The notes beneath the pieces are model-generated. The model saw only the letters and a list, made by a program, of their open reading frames with translations. It ran no database searches and had not been told where the DNA came from. A program made the translations under genes and the position numbers. Positions 25,573 through 36,817 of a stretch of DNA of 64,000 nt are shown one piece after another (within the stretch, counting starts at the first letter, position 1; each line of letters starts with the position of its first letter). This DNA comes from JACKBK01 sp963707275 (GTDB lineage Bacteria > Chloroflexota > Anaerolineae > JAAEKA01). The DNA lies in the NCBI GenBank assembly GCA_963707275.1, contig CAVPPH010000001.1, positions 1,188,106-1,252,105 of the forward strand, read 5' to 3'.

Positions 25573-28500
25573 ATGCGTATCCACCTTCTGGGCTCCTGCC
25601 AGGTATTCTGGCAGGAGCGCCCGTTTTCCATCCCGCGCCGCCAGACGCGTGCCCTGCTCTACTGCCTGGCCGCTCGGCTGGAACCGGCTTCACGTGACCG
25701 GTTGAGCTTCCTCTTCTGGCCTGACACGCCCGACGCGATGGCGCGCCGCCACCTGACCCGCCTGCTGTCCAGCCTGCGCGCCGCTCTCCCCCGCCCTGAC
25801 CTGCTGCTGATCGACGAGCAGCGCGTTGCCCTCAACCCGGCGCTGGTAGAGTGCGACAGCCGGCAATTGCTGGCCATCAGCGCCGTCAGCGATCCGCCCA
25901 CACTTCGGGCCGCGGTAGCGCTTTACCGCGGCCCTTTCATGGCCGGGTTTTCATTGCCTGACGCCCCGGAATACGAAGCCTGGCAAAGACAGTTCGGCCG
26001 CGATCTGGAAGGTCTCTACCTGGCCGCGCTGGAACGGCTGACCGCGCACTACGCCGCTGAAGGCGATTACCCCGCAGCCATCGACAGCGCCCGTCGTTTT
26101 CTGCAAACTGACGAGTTGGCCGAAACGATGCACCGCCGGCTGATCGGCCTGTACACGGCTGCCGGCGACCGAACCGCGGCCCAGCGGCAGTACGAACAGT
26201 GCGCCCTGATGCTGGAACGCGAACTGGGCGTCAGCCCGCTGCCAGAGACCCGGGCGGCGCTGCAAAACCAACCGCGCCGCCGCGCAGCCATCAGCCTGAC
26301 CGTGCAGCCGTCGCTGGACCTGCCACTGACCGGCCGAGACGCCGTGCTGGCGCAGTTGCAGGAGGCGCAGCGGCGAATGCCGCGCGGCAGCCTCATCCTG
26401 CTGCACGGCCCGCCAGGGATGGGCAAGACGCGGCTATTGCGCGAGTTCGTCCTTCAGCAGGAGGAAGGCAGCTTGGCGCTGGCCGGCAACAGCTATCCCG
26501 GCAGCCAGGCCCTGCCATACCACCCGCTGCTGCAAGCCTTGCGAACCAGCTTCGCCCACCGCGACCTGTGGCTGGACGTGCCCGCTGTCTGGCTGAGCGA
26601 GGTGCTGCCGCTGCTGCCCGACCTGCGCAACCTCGTTCCCGACCTGCCAGTTCCTCTGCCGACCGCGCCTGCCCATGCCCAGGCACGCCTCTTTACCGCG
26701 CTGACGCACCTCCTGCGCGCCCTGGCCGCCAACCCACCCTTGTTGCTCTGCCTGGACGACCTGCACTGGGCCGACCAGGGCACACTGGATTGGCTCCTGT
26801 TTCTGGCTGCACGCCCGGAGCAGGAACCGCTGCTGCTGCTGGCGACCTGCCACACGCCAACAGCGCCCGTGCTGGCGGCGGTCAGACAGGCGCTGCGGCG
26901 CGCTGGACGGCTGGCCGAGATCGAACTCAGCGAGCTGGCCGCCGCGGACGTACAACACCTGCTGGCCCGTCTGTCAGCGCCGCCGTCAACGGCGCTGGTG
27001 GAGCGTATCCACCACATCGCTGGCGGCAACCCCTTCTTCGTGCTGGAGATCGTCCGCGAGTTACAGGAGCGCGGCCAGATCGACGACCCGCCGGACGACC
27101 TGCCCCTGCCCACCACCCTGCGCGAGGCAATTCTGGCGCGCGCCAGCCATCTTTCACCGGTGGCGCACCAGGTGCTGGAGGCCGCCGCGGTGCTAACACC
27201 CATGCTGGACGAAGCGCTGCTGGAATACACGTCGGCCCGCAGCGGAACCGAGACATCCGACGCGCTGGACGAGTTGCTGGCGCACCAGTTCCTACAAATC
27301 GACCGGGCTGCAAGCGAGGGGCTGGCCTTTCCGCACAGCCTGATAGGGTTGGCGATCTACCAGGGCTTGACCCCGTGGCGGCGCAAACTACTGCACGGTC
27401 GCGCCGCCGCCGGGCTGGTCCGCCTCCGTCCCCACGACGACGCCACGCTTGCCGGGCATTACGCTGAAGCCGCCGCCTGGGAAACTGCCATCGGCTGCTA
27501 CCGGCGGGCCGCCGACCAGGCAGGCCAGACTGCAGCCCATGACACGGCTTTGACGCTGGTCAACCGCGCCATCGATCTGTTGCATCATCTGCCCCGGCCA
27601 AATGGCGACCGCCTGGCCCTGTTGCGCCAGCGCCTGGCGTTGCAGCGTATGTTGGTGCGGCTGGACGCCTGGCAAGCAGACGCGGCCGAGGTGCTGCACC
27701 TGGCCATTGCTGCGTCCGATGACGACGCCAGGCTGGACGCGCTGGAGGCGCAAATCAGCCTGCACGTGCTGAAATCAGACTTTGACCAGATTGAAACGAC
27801 AGCCGCACAGGCGCTGGCGTTGGCCCAGAAAAGGAGCGATCACGTCGCCGAGGCTCGCATCCGCCAGACGCTGGGCTGGCACCTGGCCGATGCGCTGGGA
27901 CGCTCGACCGAGGGGCTGGCATTGCTGGAGGAGGCGCGCCGGCTGGCTGAGGCCGCGGGCGCGGCGGACGTGCTGTATCAGACGCTGTGCAATCTGGCGT
28001 TTGTCCAGCGCGCCGAGGGGCATTGCCAGGCGGCCCGCGCCACCGCGCTGCGGGCATTGACACTGAGAACGGTGGGATCCCGCCCCTACGCAACAGGCGA
28101 TGCACCGCAACCGGCCTTTGCCGACGCGCTGCGCGAGTTGGGCGAGGCCAACGCCTACCTGGGACGCTGGGAGGAGGCGCTACACCTGTTGCGGCCGCTG
28201 CTGGACCTGTACCAGACCTTGAACGATCCCTGGGCCTATGGCGCAGTGCTGCACAACTACGGACTCTACTGCGCCAGCGTCGGCCTGCTCCAGGAGGCAG
28301 TCTCGTCCATGCGCCGGCTGGTGGCGCTCAGCGAAGCAGTCAGGCTGCCGATGGATTCGGACTACGGCATCTGGCATCGGTCCGGGCTGGCGCGCGCCCT
28401 GCTGGCTGCCGGAGAAACGAGCGCCGCGGGCGAACTGCTGGACAGCCTGCGAACCGGCAAGCTGGCGCCGGGCCGGCCCTATCTGGCCTGGGTGCGGGCA

Positions 28501-28896
28501 GAGGCTGAATACCGGCTGGCAACGGGCGACCCAGCCGCGGCGCTGCGCGTCGTGCTTCCGGCCGTCCACTGGTGGCGACTCAACGCCAGCCTGCACGACG
28601 TCGATGTGCTGCTGCTGTGGGCCGAGGCTGCGCTAGCGACGGGAGACACCCGCGCGGCGCGTTCAGCGGTGGAAGAAACGGCCGAGCGTCTGGCTGGCAG
28701 CGATATGCGCCGCTACCATCTGCGACTGTACGCCGCCGACTACGCCGTGACCGGGAACCGCGCTGCGCTGGCCGCGGCACAAGCTGAACTGGAGCAGCAA
28801 GCGGCAGGGTTTGGCGACCCGCAGTTGCGCGCCCTGTTTGTGGCGTGGGCGGGCCGGCTAAACCGCAGATTCTCGGCGGACACTGTAGCAGTCTGA
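25573..28896 (+). CDS. SARP/BTAD-type transcriptional regulator with AAA ATPase and TPR domains
   Basis: The 1,107-residue protein starts with a winged-helix DNA-binding domain (residues about 1-90; RIHLLGSCQVFW, RRQTRALLYCLAARLE). A bacterial transcriptional activation domain follows (about 95-235, including YRGPFMAGFSLPDAPEYEAW and ELGVSPLPETRAAL). Next is an ATPase with Walker A HGPPGMGKTRLLRE (about 277-290) and Walker B LLLCLDDLHWADQ (about 390-402). The C-terminal half is tetratricopeptide-like helical repeats. This is the large SARP/AfsR/LuxR-like architecture of signal-responsive activators. It has its own consensus promoter. Directly downstream lie spaced direct repeats in front of a secreted-protein operon, a probable target. 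The frame is unbroken over 3.3 kb. Confidence 0.9.
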   Translation: MRIHLLGSCQVFWQERPFSIPRRQTRALLYCLAARLEPASRDRLSFLFWPDTPDAMARRHLTRLLSSLRAALPRPDLLLIDEQRVALNPALVECDSRQLLAISAVSDPPTLRAAVALYRGPFMAGFSLPDAPEYEAWQRQFGRDLEGLYLAALERLTAHYAAEGDYPAAIDSARRFLQTDELAETMHRRLIGLYTAAGDRTAAQRQYEQCALMLERELGVSPLPETRAALQNQPRRRAAISLTVQPSLDLPLTGRDAVLAQLQEAQRRMPRGSLILLHGPPGMGKTRLLREFVLQQEEGSLALAGNSYPGSQALPYHPLLQALRTSFAHRDLWLDVPAVWLSEVLPLLPDLRNLVPDLPVPLPTAPAHAQARLFTALTHLLRALAANPPLLLCLDDLHWADQGTLDWLLFLAARPEQEPLLLLATCHTPTAPVLAAVRQALRRAGRLAEIELSELAAADVQHLLARLSAPPSTALVERIHHIAGGNPFFVLEIVRELQERGQIDDPPDDLPLPTTLREAILARASHLSPVAHQVLEAAAVLTPMLDEALLEYTSARSGTETSDALDELLAHQFLQIDRAASEGLAFPHSLIGLAIYQGLTPWRRKLLHGRAAAGLVRLRPHDDATLAGHYAEAAAWETAIGCYRRAADQAGQTAAHDTALTLVNRAIDLLHHLPRPNGDRLALLRQRLALQRMLVRLDAWQADAAEVLHLAIAASDDDARLDALEAQISLHVLKSDFDQIETTAAQALALAQKRSDHVAEARIRQTLGWHLADALGRSTEGLALLEEARRLAEAAGAADVLYQTLCNLAFVQRAEGHCQAARATALRALTLRTVGSRPYATGDAPQPAFADALRELGEANAYLGRWEEALHLLRPLLDLYQTLNDPWAYGAVLHNYGLYCASVGLLQEAVSSMRRLVALSEAVRLPMDSDYGIWHRSGLARALLAAGETSAAGELLDSLRTGKLAPGRPYLAWVRAEAEYRLATGDPAAALRVVLPAVHWWRLNASLHDVDVLLLWAEAALATGDTRAARSAVEETAERLAGSDMRRYHLRLYAADYAVTGNRAALAAAQAELEQQAAGFGDPQLRALFVAWAGRLNRRFSADTVAV

Positions 28897-28907
28897 CAAT
28901 CCTCGTT

Positions 28908-28929
28908 TTTTGCGGACATTTTGCGGACA
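28908..28929 (+). promoter_or_regulatory. Tandem 11-bp direct repeats, probable SARP operator
   Basis: ttttgcggaca occurs at 28908-28918 and again at 28919-28929, exactly 11 bases apart. SARP regulators are known to bind heptamer direct repeats with 11-bp spacing located about 8 bp before the -10. Here the second TGCGGAC ends 10 bases before the -10 at 28939. The regulator gene ends 11 bases upstream of the first repeat. Confidence 0.6.
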
Positions 28930-28935
28930 CCTCTG

Positions 28936-28944
28936 TGCTATTCT
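28936..28944 (+). promoter_or_regulatory. Extended -10 of the small-protein/giant-protein operon
   Basis: TGC precedes TATTCT (28939-28944). No -35 hexamer is present; the direct repeats occupy that place, as expected for an activator-dependent promoter. The predicted start, about 28951, nearly coincides with the ATG at 28952, so the transcript may be leaderless. Confidence 0.5.
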
Positions 28945-28951
28945 GGGGCGG

Positions 28952-29167
28952 ATGGCAATCCACAACTCCACCTACACCTCCTATCTGGTGCGCATATGGC
29001 AGCAGAGCAGTCCGGATCAGCCGGATGCGGCCATTTGGCATGGCGAGGCCGAGCACATCCAGACCGGCCAACGCCGCCGCTTTCTCGATCCCAACGACCT
29101 GTGGACGTTTCTCAACCCCCAGAACCTGTCAGGAGAGCATGATGACCCGCAAACGACCGACCCATAG
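28952..29167 (+). CDS. Small hypothetical protein linked to the SARP-like regulator
   Basis: The 71-residue protein starts MAIHNSTYTSYLVRIWQQSS and includes WHGEAEHIQTGQRRRFLDPN and DLWTFLNPQNL. It has no signal peptide or membrane segment. The pattern (a YLVRIW strand, an aromatic W-x-G-E, then GQRRRF and a leucine/phenylalanine helix) resembles small proteins I associate with SARP-type regulators, but I cannot name a family. Its 3' end overlaps the start of the giant secreted protein by 26 bases, so the two are probably translationally coupled. It is the first gene after the direct repeats. Confidence 0.62.
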   Translation: MAIHNSTYTSYLVRIWQQSSPDQPDAAIWHGEAEHIQTGQRRRFLDPNDLWTFLNPQNLSGEHDDPQTTDP

Positions 29168-32100
29168 CCGATCACTGATGGCCATCGTCCTTATCCTGGC
29201 CTTTCTGCTGCCAACGGCCACGCCCGCTCGCGCTGCCACATTCACCGTCACGAATACCGCCGACAGCGGCGCCGGCTCGCTGCGTCAGGCGCATCCTGGA
29301 CGCCAACGCCAACCCCGGCGCGGACACGATCACCTTCGCCATCGGCGCAGCCGGCAGCCAACAAACCATCCAACCCACCTCCGCCCTGCCCACCATCACC
29401 GGCCCCGTGACCATCGACGGCTGGAGCCAGGGCGGCAGCGGCTACACCGGCCCGCCGCTCATCGAACTCAACGGCGCGCTGGCGGGCAATCAATGTGGCC
29501 GGCCTCACCATCACCGGCGGCGGCAGCATCGTGCGCGGGCTGGTGATCAACGGCTTTGTCGGCCAGTTCGCCAGCGGCATCCGCCTGCAAACCGGCGGCG
29601 GCAACTGGATTTACGGCAACTACATCGGCACGAACTTTGCCGGGGATACGCGGGTTGCCAACCAGCGCGGCATCTGGATCGACGGCGGCTCCAGCAACAA
29701 CCGCATCGGCACCAACGCCGACGGCGTCAACGATGTGGCCGAGCGCAACGTCATCTCCGCCAACGTCGAGCAGAACATCTGGATTTACCAGCCCGACCAC
29801 CACCGGCAACAAAATCATGGGCAACTACCATCGGCCTGAATGCGGCGGGCACAGCGGCTGTTGGCACAAACAATCAGACCGTCGCCGCCACCGGAATCCT
29901 GGTGCAGGAAGCCAGCTACACCATCATCGGCACGGACGGCGACGGGCAGGGTGATGCGCTGGAAGGCAACGTCGTCAGCGGCAGCATTCTCAACATCAAC
30001 CTGACCGGCACAAGCAACCTCAACGAGAGCCACCACAACCGCATCTCTGGCAACCTGATCGGCACCAACGCCAGCGGCACGGCCAGCGTGGGCATCCAGG
30101 TGGAAGGCGTGCGCGTCTACGTCGCGTACGACAACGTCATCGGCACGGATGGCGACGGCGTTTCCGACGCGCTGGAAGGCAACCTGATCTCCGGCCACAT
30201 TGATTTTGGCGTCATGCTCCAGCAGACCGGGCGCGCTGAACAACGTCGTCGCCGGCAACAAAATCGGCACCGACATCACCGGCATGGCCGCCATCCCCAA
30301 CGGCACCATCAGTTCGCCCCGCGCCGGTATCCTGCTGGGCGGCTACGGCAACCGCATCGGCACCAACAGCGACGGCATCTCTGACGATCTGGAACGCAAT
30401 TTGATCTCCGGTAACACCAATGTGTCCACTTACGCCATTTACTTCAACAACTTGCCCAACCCCGATGCGCCGCCCACAATCATCGCCGGAAACTGGATGG
30501 GCGTGGACGCCACCGGCCTGGCGGCCTTGCCCAACAATGTCGGCATCGGCGGCACGTCCTTCGCCCCCACCACCATCCGCGACAATGTGATCTCCGGCCA
30601 CACCTACGAAGGCATCAGCACCAGTTCGTCCAATATGCTCATTACCGGCAACCGGATTGGCGTGGGCGCGGACGGCGTGACGCCACTGGGCAACGGCTAC
30701 AACGGCGTTTTCCTGTCTGGCAACAACAATGTCATAGGCGGCACAGGGCCGGGTGAAGCCAATATCATCGCCCACAACGGCACGGTGTCGGCATTCTATA
30801 ACGGTGTGAGAGTGGGCAACACTGGGCTGGGCAACACGATTCGCGGCAACCGCATCTTTGCCAATTCCCAGCTCGGCATTGACCTGCGCTGGCCCGATGG
30901 CGTCAATATCAACGATCTCGGCGACCCGGATACCGGCGGGAACAACCTGCAAAACTACCCGGTCATCACCTTTGCCCAGGCCTACAACAACGGCACGACG
31001 CGTCATTCAGGGCACGCTCAACAGCAACCCGAACATCAACTTCACCTTGGACTTCTACTACAGCGCGGCTGCTGACAACAGTGGCTACGGTGAAGGAGAG
31101 TATTATCTGGGCGCGGCCAGCGTCGCCACCGATGGCAACGGCAACGCCGCGTTTGACGTGACCCTGCCCACGACCATTCCGTCCAACCAGTTCGTCAGCG
31201 CCACCGCCACCCACGCCGACGGCAGCACGTCAGAGTTTTCGCTGGCCTATGCGGCCGGCGGCGTGGTGGATGTGCCCATCGACGGACTGGCGTTGCATGC
31301 CGCGCCGCCGATCTACGAAGACGTATTGGCACAGTTCACCGGCAGCGTCATTGCCGGGACAGGGGTGAGCTACGCCTGGGACTTCGGCGATGGGCAGCCG
31401 GGCAGCGGCGCTGTGGTGGAACACACCTTCACCGCGCCCGGCAGCTACACCGTCACCCTGAGCGCCGGCAACAACAGCAGCAGCGCCAACGCCAGCATGG
31501 TGATCAGCGTCCTGGAGCCGGCCAACATCAACGGCGTCATCTGGATAGATCGGGACGCAGACGGCTTCTACGGCATGGGCGAAACCAGCTACAACGTTTT
31601 GCAGAACACCATCATCACCGCCACGCTGCAAGCGCCGCCCTACACCGTGCTGACGACCGGACGCGACATCAACGGCAACTACCAGATCTACACCACCCAG
31701 GCCGGCATCTACCAGGTGGAGGCGTATAACCCGACCTACTGCTACCTCGCAAACTGCATAACCACGCCAAACCCTGTGGCGGCGGCCATGAGCGAGAACG
31801 GCGGCGTGGAGGTCAACTTCGGCATCGTCAGCCCTGGATTCGTTCTTCAGCCTGACGATGATGGCTACATCGTGGGCCGCGCCTGGCTGGACAGCAACGG
31901 CAATAGCCTTCCCGACCCCAGCGAGTCGCCGTTGAACGGCCGCACTGTCCGCCTTCTGGACGCAAACGGCAACCAGATTGCCACCCACGTCACCGGGGCG
32001 TCCTGGTCGCATGGACGGTACGGCTTCCGCATCAGCCAACCGGGGCAGTACCGTGTGCAAATGGACGCGCCGCCGGGCGTCTTCCCGGCGTCTCGAACGG

Positions 32101-35100
32101 TGGACGTGTTTGTCGCCGACCTGCGCGTGGTCAACGCCCATTTGCCCTTCCTCCCCGGCGGCGCCATCGGTGGGCAGGTGGCCAACAGCGGCAGTGCAGG
32201 CATGGGCGGCGTGCTCCTGAACTTGCAACCCGGCAACCGCCAGACCCTCTCCGCCAGCGACGGCAGCTACAGCTTCAGCGGCCTGGCCGACGACACCTAC
32301 ACCCTCTCTGTGCTCCCGCCAACCAACCACGTCACGAGCGACGGCGCAACGCAACGCTTCGTGCCAGCGACGATCAACGGCAGCGCCGTAGAAAACTGGA
32401 CGCTGTTGCGCCAGGGCGAATTGAACATCAAGGTGGTGCAAGTCGTCAACGGCCAGCCGCTGCCCATCGGTTTCATGTTCTTCGAGGTGCTGCTCAACGG
32501 GTCGGTGGTGCGCACTGTGCAAACCAACGCCGCCGGCGAGGCGTTGGTGGAAGGACTGATCCCAGGGACATACACCGTGCGTCCCTGGGACGTCGTCACC
32601 AACATCATTCCCGGAATGCAGTTTGCGCCCGCCGAACGCACAGCGGTGGTCAGCAACGACACCTCCGCCGCCGTCAGTTTCACCGGCACGCTGGCACGCT
32701 CTCTGAACATGTTCTGCCGCTTGCCGGTCGCCGGTCAGCCCGGCTTCGCCTGTACCTATGAAGTGCGCACTCTCAGCGGCAGCCTGATAGAAACCGGTTA
32801 TTTGCCCGCCGACCAGCCTGCCACCAGCAACTGGAACCTGAACCCGGCCACGCTTGAGGTGCACCTGATCCCCGACCCCAACATACCCGGGCAGGAAGGC
32901 TGGCCCACCCACACGCAGATCGTGGTGCTGGACGACAACACCCACACCAGCGTCCACTACCCCTTCAACCCCACCAACCCGCAGACCATCGCCGGGTACA
33001 CTTTTTGGGATCGCTGCGCGCCGCTGGGCATCCGCGCCAACGGCAACAACTGCACCGAGAGCAACGTTCCCAGCAACAACGACCTTCCGGTGGTGCTCTA
33101 CAACGCCAGCGGTGTGGAGGTCGCCAGCACGCTGACAACCAGCGGCGCATTCTGGAACACTGGCTACTTCAGCTTCCCCGATCTTCCCATCGGCACATAC
33201 CGGGCACGGGTCAACCTGCCGGCGGGCTACGCACCTACCACCGGCGTGCAGCGTTGGTACGAGCTGACCGGCGTCGGCGCGCCCGAACTGCTGGAGGTGG
33301 GCTACCAGTTGAACGAAAACCAGGTCCTGAGCGGCAGGGTGTTTTGGGATACCGATGCCAACGACGTGTACGATGAATCGTGGGACGATCCGGTCGCCGC
33401 CGCCGCGGTGGCCATCACCACGCCCGGCGGGCAGTCCGTTGCCAGCCTCGCCACCGGCTCCAACGGCGGCTATGCGCAATCGCCCATTACCAGCGGCGAG
33501 TACCGGGTGACGCTGACCCACGATGGGCAAACCTGGACGCGCGACGCCTCCGTGCCGGTCGACGGAGGTGTGCCCATGATTGACTTCGCCCTGCCGCCCG
33601 ATGACAGCCTTCCGCGCGGTGCTCGTTTTCATTGATGGCAACCACAACGGCGCGGTGGATGCGGGCGAGCAGCGGCTGGCCAATGTGGCCGTGCAACTTC
33701 GGGATGCCCCCTGCGGCAGTTCGGGCGCCGGGTTGCAGACGGTCGACAGCAACGACGCCGGCCTGGCTGCCTTCAATCCAGTTGCCAACGGGCTGACGTC
33801 GGTCTGCGCCCAGGCCATAGACGGCTTGCCGGACGGCCTGCTGCCCGCCAACTTAAACGGCGTCCCTGTGCCGCGCAGCGGCGGCGCGCCGGTGCCGTTA
33901 GCGGTGCAGCCGGTCAACACGCTGCTGGTGCGCACCTTCCTGGACAACAACGGCAATAGCAGCAGGGAGAGCGGCGAACCCTATCTGAACGGCGGAACGG
34001 TGACCATCAACGGCGTCACCCACACGTTGAGCAGCAGCGGGGCTGCCTTCTACCTGCCCGACGGCATCTATCCGGTAGCCTTTACACCACCGTCCGGGTA
34101 CGCCTCCATCTGGTCGCTTCCCTTCGGTGGTGTGGCCGTTACCAACGCCGCGCAGACGCTGACCTTTCCCCTGCGCGACGCTGGCAGCATCAGCGGCAAG
34201 GTCTGGCCACCCAACACGGGCAGCTTCAGCCTGGGCGGCAGCTCGCTAGCCGCCGGGCTGACGGTACAATTGCAAAATGTCGCCACCATGGCTACCGTGG
34301 AGACAACCAGCGACAGCTATGGCAATTTCAGCTTCAGCAACCTGGCCCCCGCCACCTACCGCCTGCGTCTGCCCGCGCCGCCGCCCGGCTACACCGCTGA
34401 CAGCGAACCGCTGATCACTTACCAGTCCGGTCAGATCCTGAGCAACAACAATCTCAACCTGGTCCCCGTCGGCCACCTTATCGGCGCGGTCTACCATGAC
34501 AGCAATAGCAACCAACAATGGGACAACAATGAGCCGGGTCTTGACGATTATGCCGTGCGCCTGATCGGCAGCGCCGGGCAGGAAGTGGCCGTTGCCACGC
34601 CGGACGCGGCGGGCTATTTCCACTTCGAAGGGCTGACGGCCAACACCCCCTACGCCCTGCGACTGGCCAACGCACCCGATGCTCTGTTCATCACTGCGTC
34701 GCCCGGCGTGTTCACCGTCGGCGTGGAGCATACCGTCGTCCAGTTGGGCGTCGGCATCGAAGGGACTGCTCCGGCGAACGGCTTTCAGGTGGCTGGCGAT
34801 GTCAAGTACCAACAAGGTGACGCCCTGATTCCCATCGCCGGCGCGCGCGTGGTTCGGTACACTTATCAGGCCGCAAATGGCGGCTGCAATATCGCAAACC
34901 CTGTGATTCTGGCTGACACATTTACCGGCATTGACGGCAGGTATTTGATGCAAGGCCCAGGCGGTTGTCTCAGGGTGGTGGATGTGCCCGGGTTCGTTGA
35001 CACGCCACACCTACTGAATGTCTGCACAAGTGACACCGCATACGCGTACAGTTGCGCTATGATCGATGGTGTGTGGACGAACATGACCAATATTACCCTC

Positions 35101-36396
35101 AGCCCAGTCGCGCCGCCGCTGCGGGCCAACGACAATTCTGTGGCGCAAGTCGCGTGGAGCGCCTTCCGCGACGACAACGGCAACGGCGCCCGCGATCCTG
35201 GTGAGCCGGGCCTGGCGGGCGCGACGCTGGCAGGCGGCGGCAGCAGCGGTGTTTCCGGTCAAACCGGCTGGGGTGAACCGCTAACGCTGGCCGACGGGCA
35301 GCACACACTGACCGTCACGCCGACGGCAGGCTACCGGGTCAACGGTCCGGCGACGCGCGCCGTGGCCGTGCAGGGCGCGGACCTGTCGCTGCCGGCCATC
35401 CCCCTGCGTCCGGACGGATTGACCATCGTGCAGGCCTTTATCGACCTGGATGGTGACGGCGTGCAGGACGCAGGCGAGGCAGGCGTGGGCGGCGTCGCGG
35501 TGACCCTGAGCGGCCCGACCGTTGCCAACGTCACGACTGCGCCCAATGGCCGGGCCATGCGGGCCGGGCTGCCGGATGGTGCGTACACGGTGACGGCCGT
35601 GCCGCCTCCGGGCGGCTACGCAGCCACGGCGGTGAGCAGCGTCACCCTGGCCCAGGGCGGCGAGGTGCAGATTGCCTTGCAGTTGCCGGGCATGGTCAGC
35701 GGCGTGCTGTACCAGGACTGGGACGGCGACGGCCGGCAGCAGTCCGACGAGACGGTCTTCATGACGCCGTTCACGCTGGCATTGAGCGGCACGGCCGGCA
35801 CGCAGCAGACAGAAAGCGCGGGCGGGCGCGGCATCTTTCTGGGGCAGCAGGCCGGCGCCTACACGCTGGCAGCCACCACCCCAGCCGTGCAGCCGCAGCC
35901 CCTCACGCTGGCGGCTGGCGCCGGACGAGGCGTCGGGCTGGCGGTGGCAGGACCTGGCATCGTGCGCGGCATCGTCTGGTGGGATGGCAATCGCGACGGC
36001 CTGCGGCAGCAGTGGGAGTCGCCGCTGGCCGGCGTGGCGGTGACGCTGGACAACCAGTCCGTGCTCACAGACGAGAATGGACGCTACACCTTCATCGATT
36101 TCGCACCGGGGACGTACGCGCTGAGCGCGGCCCTGCCTGCCGGCCTGACGGCGACGCTGGGAGCGGTGACGCTGGGCAGCGAGCGCGGCGCTGTGGTGGG
36201 CATTCCGGCGACAACATGCCTGGACTTCAACAGCAACGGGCGCACCGACGTGCAGGACATCATGCAAGTTGCGGCGCGCTGGAACAACCCGGCCGCCTAC
36301 GATCCCACTTACGACGTCGCTCCGCCCTTCGGCAGCCCACTGGATATTCTCGACATCACTGCGATTGCCGGGCAGTGGGAGCGCGCTTGCCAGTAA
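29142..36396 (+). CDS. Giant secreted multidomain protein (beta-helix, PKD, SdrD-B-like repeats, dockerin), frameshifted
   Basis: The ATG at 29142 follows AGGAG and gives a signal peptide (SLMAIVLILAFLLPTATPAR). Reconstructed across about seven shifts (near 29292, 29495, 29797, 29828, 30230, 31005 and 33610), it has about 2,400 residues. A beta-helix (TFTVTNTADSGAGSLRQA; many GNxIGT turns) is coded to about 31.1 kb. A PKD domain (YAWDFGDG, about 31.3-31.5 kb) follows. Then comes a long series of SdrD-B/carboxypeptidase-regulatory-like beta domains (VIWIDRDADGFYGMGE, GRAWLDSNGNSLPDPSESPL, VFWDTDANDVYDE, GAVYHDSNSNQQWDNNEPGL). A two-repeat dockerin (LDFNSNGRTDVQDIMQVAAR, LDILDITAIAGQW) ends it. 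Likely a long surface or extracellular stalk protein. Each shift looks like one inserted base. Confidence 0.83.
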
Positions 36397-36404
36397 GCGC
36401 TGGC

Positions 36405-36708
36405 GTGAATGTGACCCAGGCCTTTGGCAACGGGATCAACGTCGGAACTGCCGGGGGTTAAGGCGTTCGCCTGGATGTGGCGCGTGATGGGCGCGGCGCA
36501 GGTCAAAGTGCAGGACGGCGAAAGTCTCCTACCCGGCCAGCGCGTAACCGTCGGCGCGGACGGCGCAGCACGCTCGCTCGGCACCCTCACCGTGCAACTG
36601 GCCGGTGGTGAAGGGACTGCCGACATCGCTGAAAGCGCGCCGACATTGGGCGTCGTGCTGGAGGCACCGAAGGATGGCATGGTCTGGGTGCTGGTGAACC
36701 CGCAGTAA
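36405..36708 (+). pseudogene. Orphan 3' end of a V-N-P-Q family gene
   Basis: Just after the giant protein's stop, a fragment (VNVTQAFGNGINVGTAGG) looks like the family's central repeat. After a shift, the frame to 36708 reads GAAQVKVQDGESLLPGQRVT and ends GMVWVLVNPQ. It closely matches the last 80 residues of the 24139-25473 protein. Signal peptide, dockerin repeat and most of the repeat region are absent, so this is a remnant or a silent cassette rather than a working gene. Confidence 0.75.
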
Positions 36709-36731
36709 CTTCCGCGATCTGCAAGCAATTC

Positions 36732-36768
36732 AGCCGGCGCGGGACCTAAACCGCGCCGGCTTTGCGTT
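36732..36768 (+). terminator. Rho-independent terminator
   Basis: An 11-bp GC-rich stem (agccggcgcgg, 36732-36742, with 36751-36761) is followed by TTGCGTTTA. It lies 23 bases after the orphan 3' end. Confidence 0.75.
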
Positions 36769-36817
36769 TAACGAAGGGATCAACGCGTTGTTGAATCCTG
36801 TTCCCAAAGAGGTACCT

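Noticed and set aside
31230..33956. 908-codon open frame on the minus strand
   Set aside because: Antisense to the giant secreted protein, whose sequence has clear domains. The long antisense frame is a by-product of GC-rich codon use.
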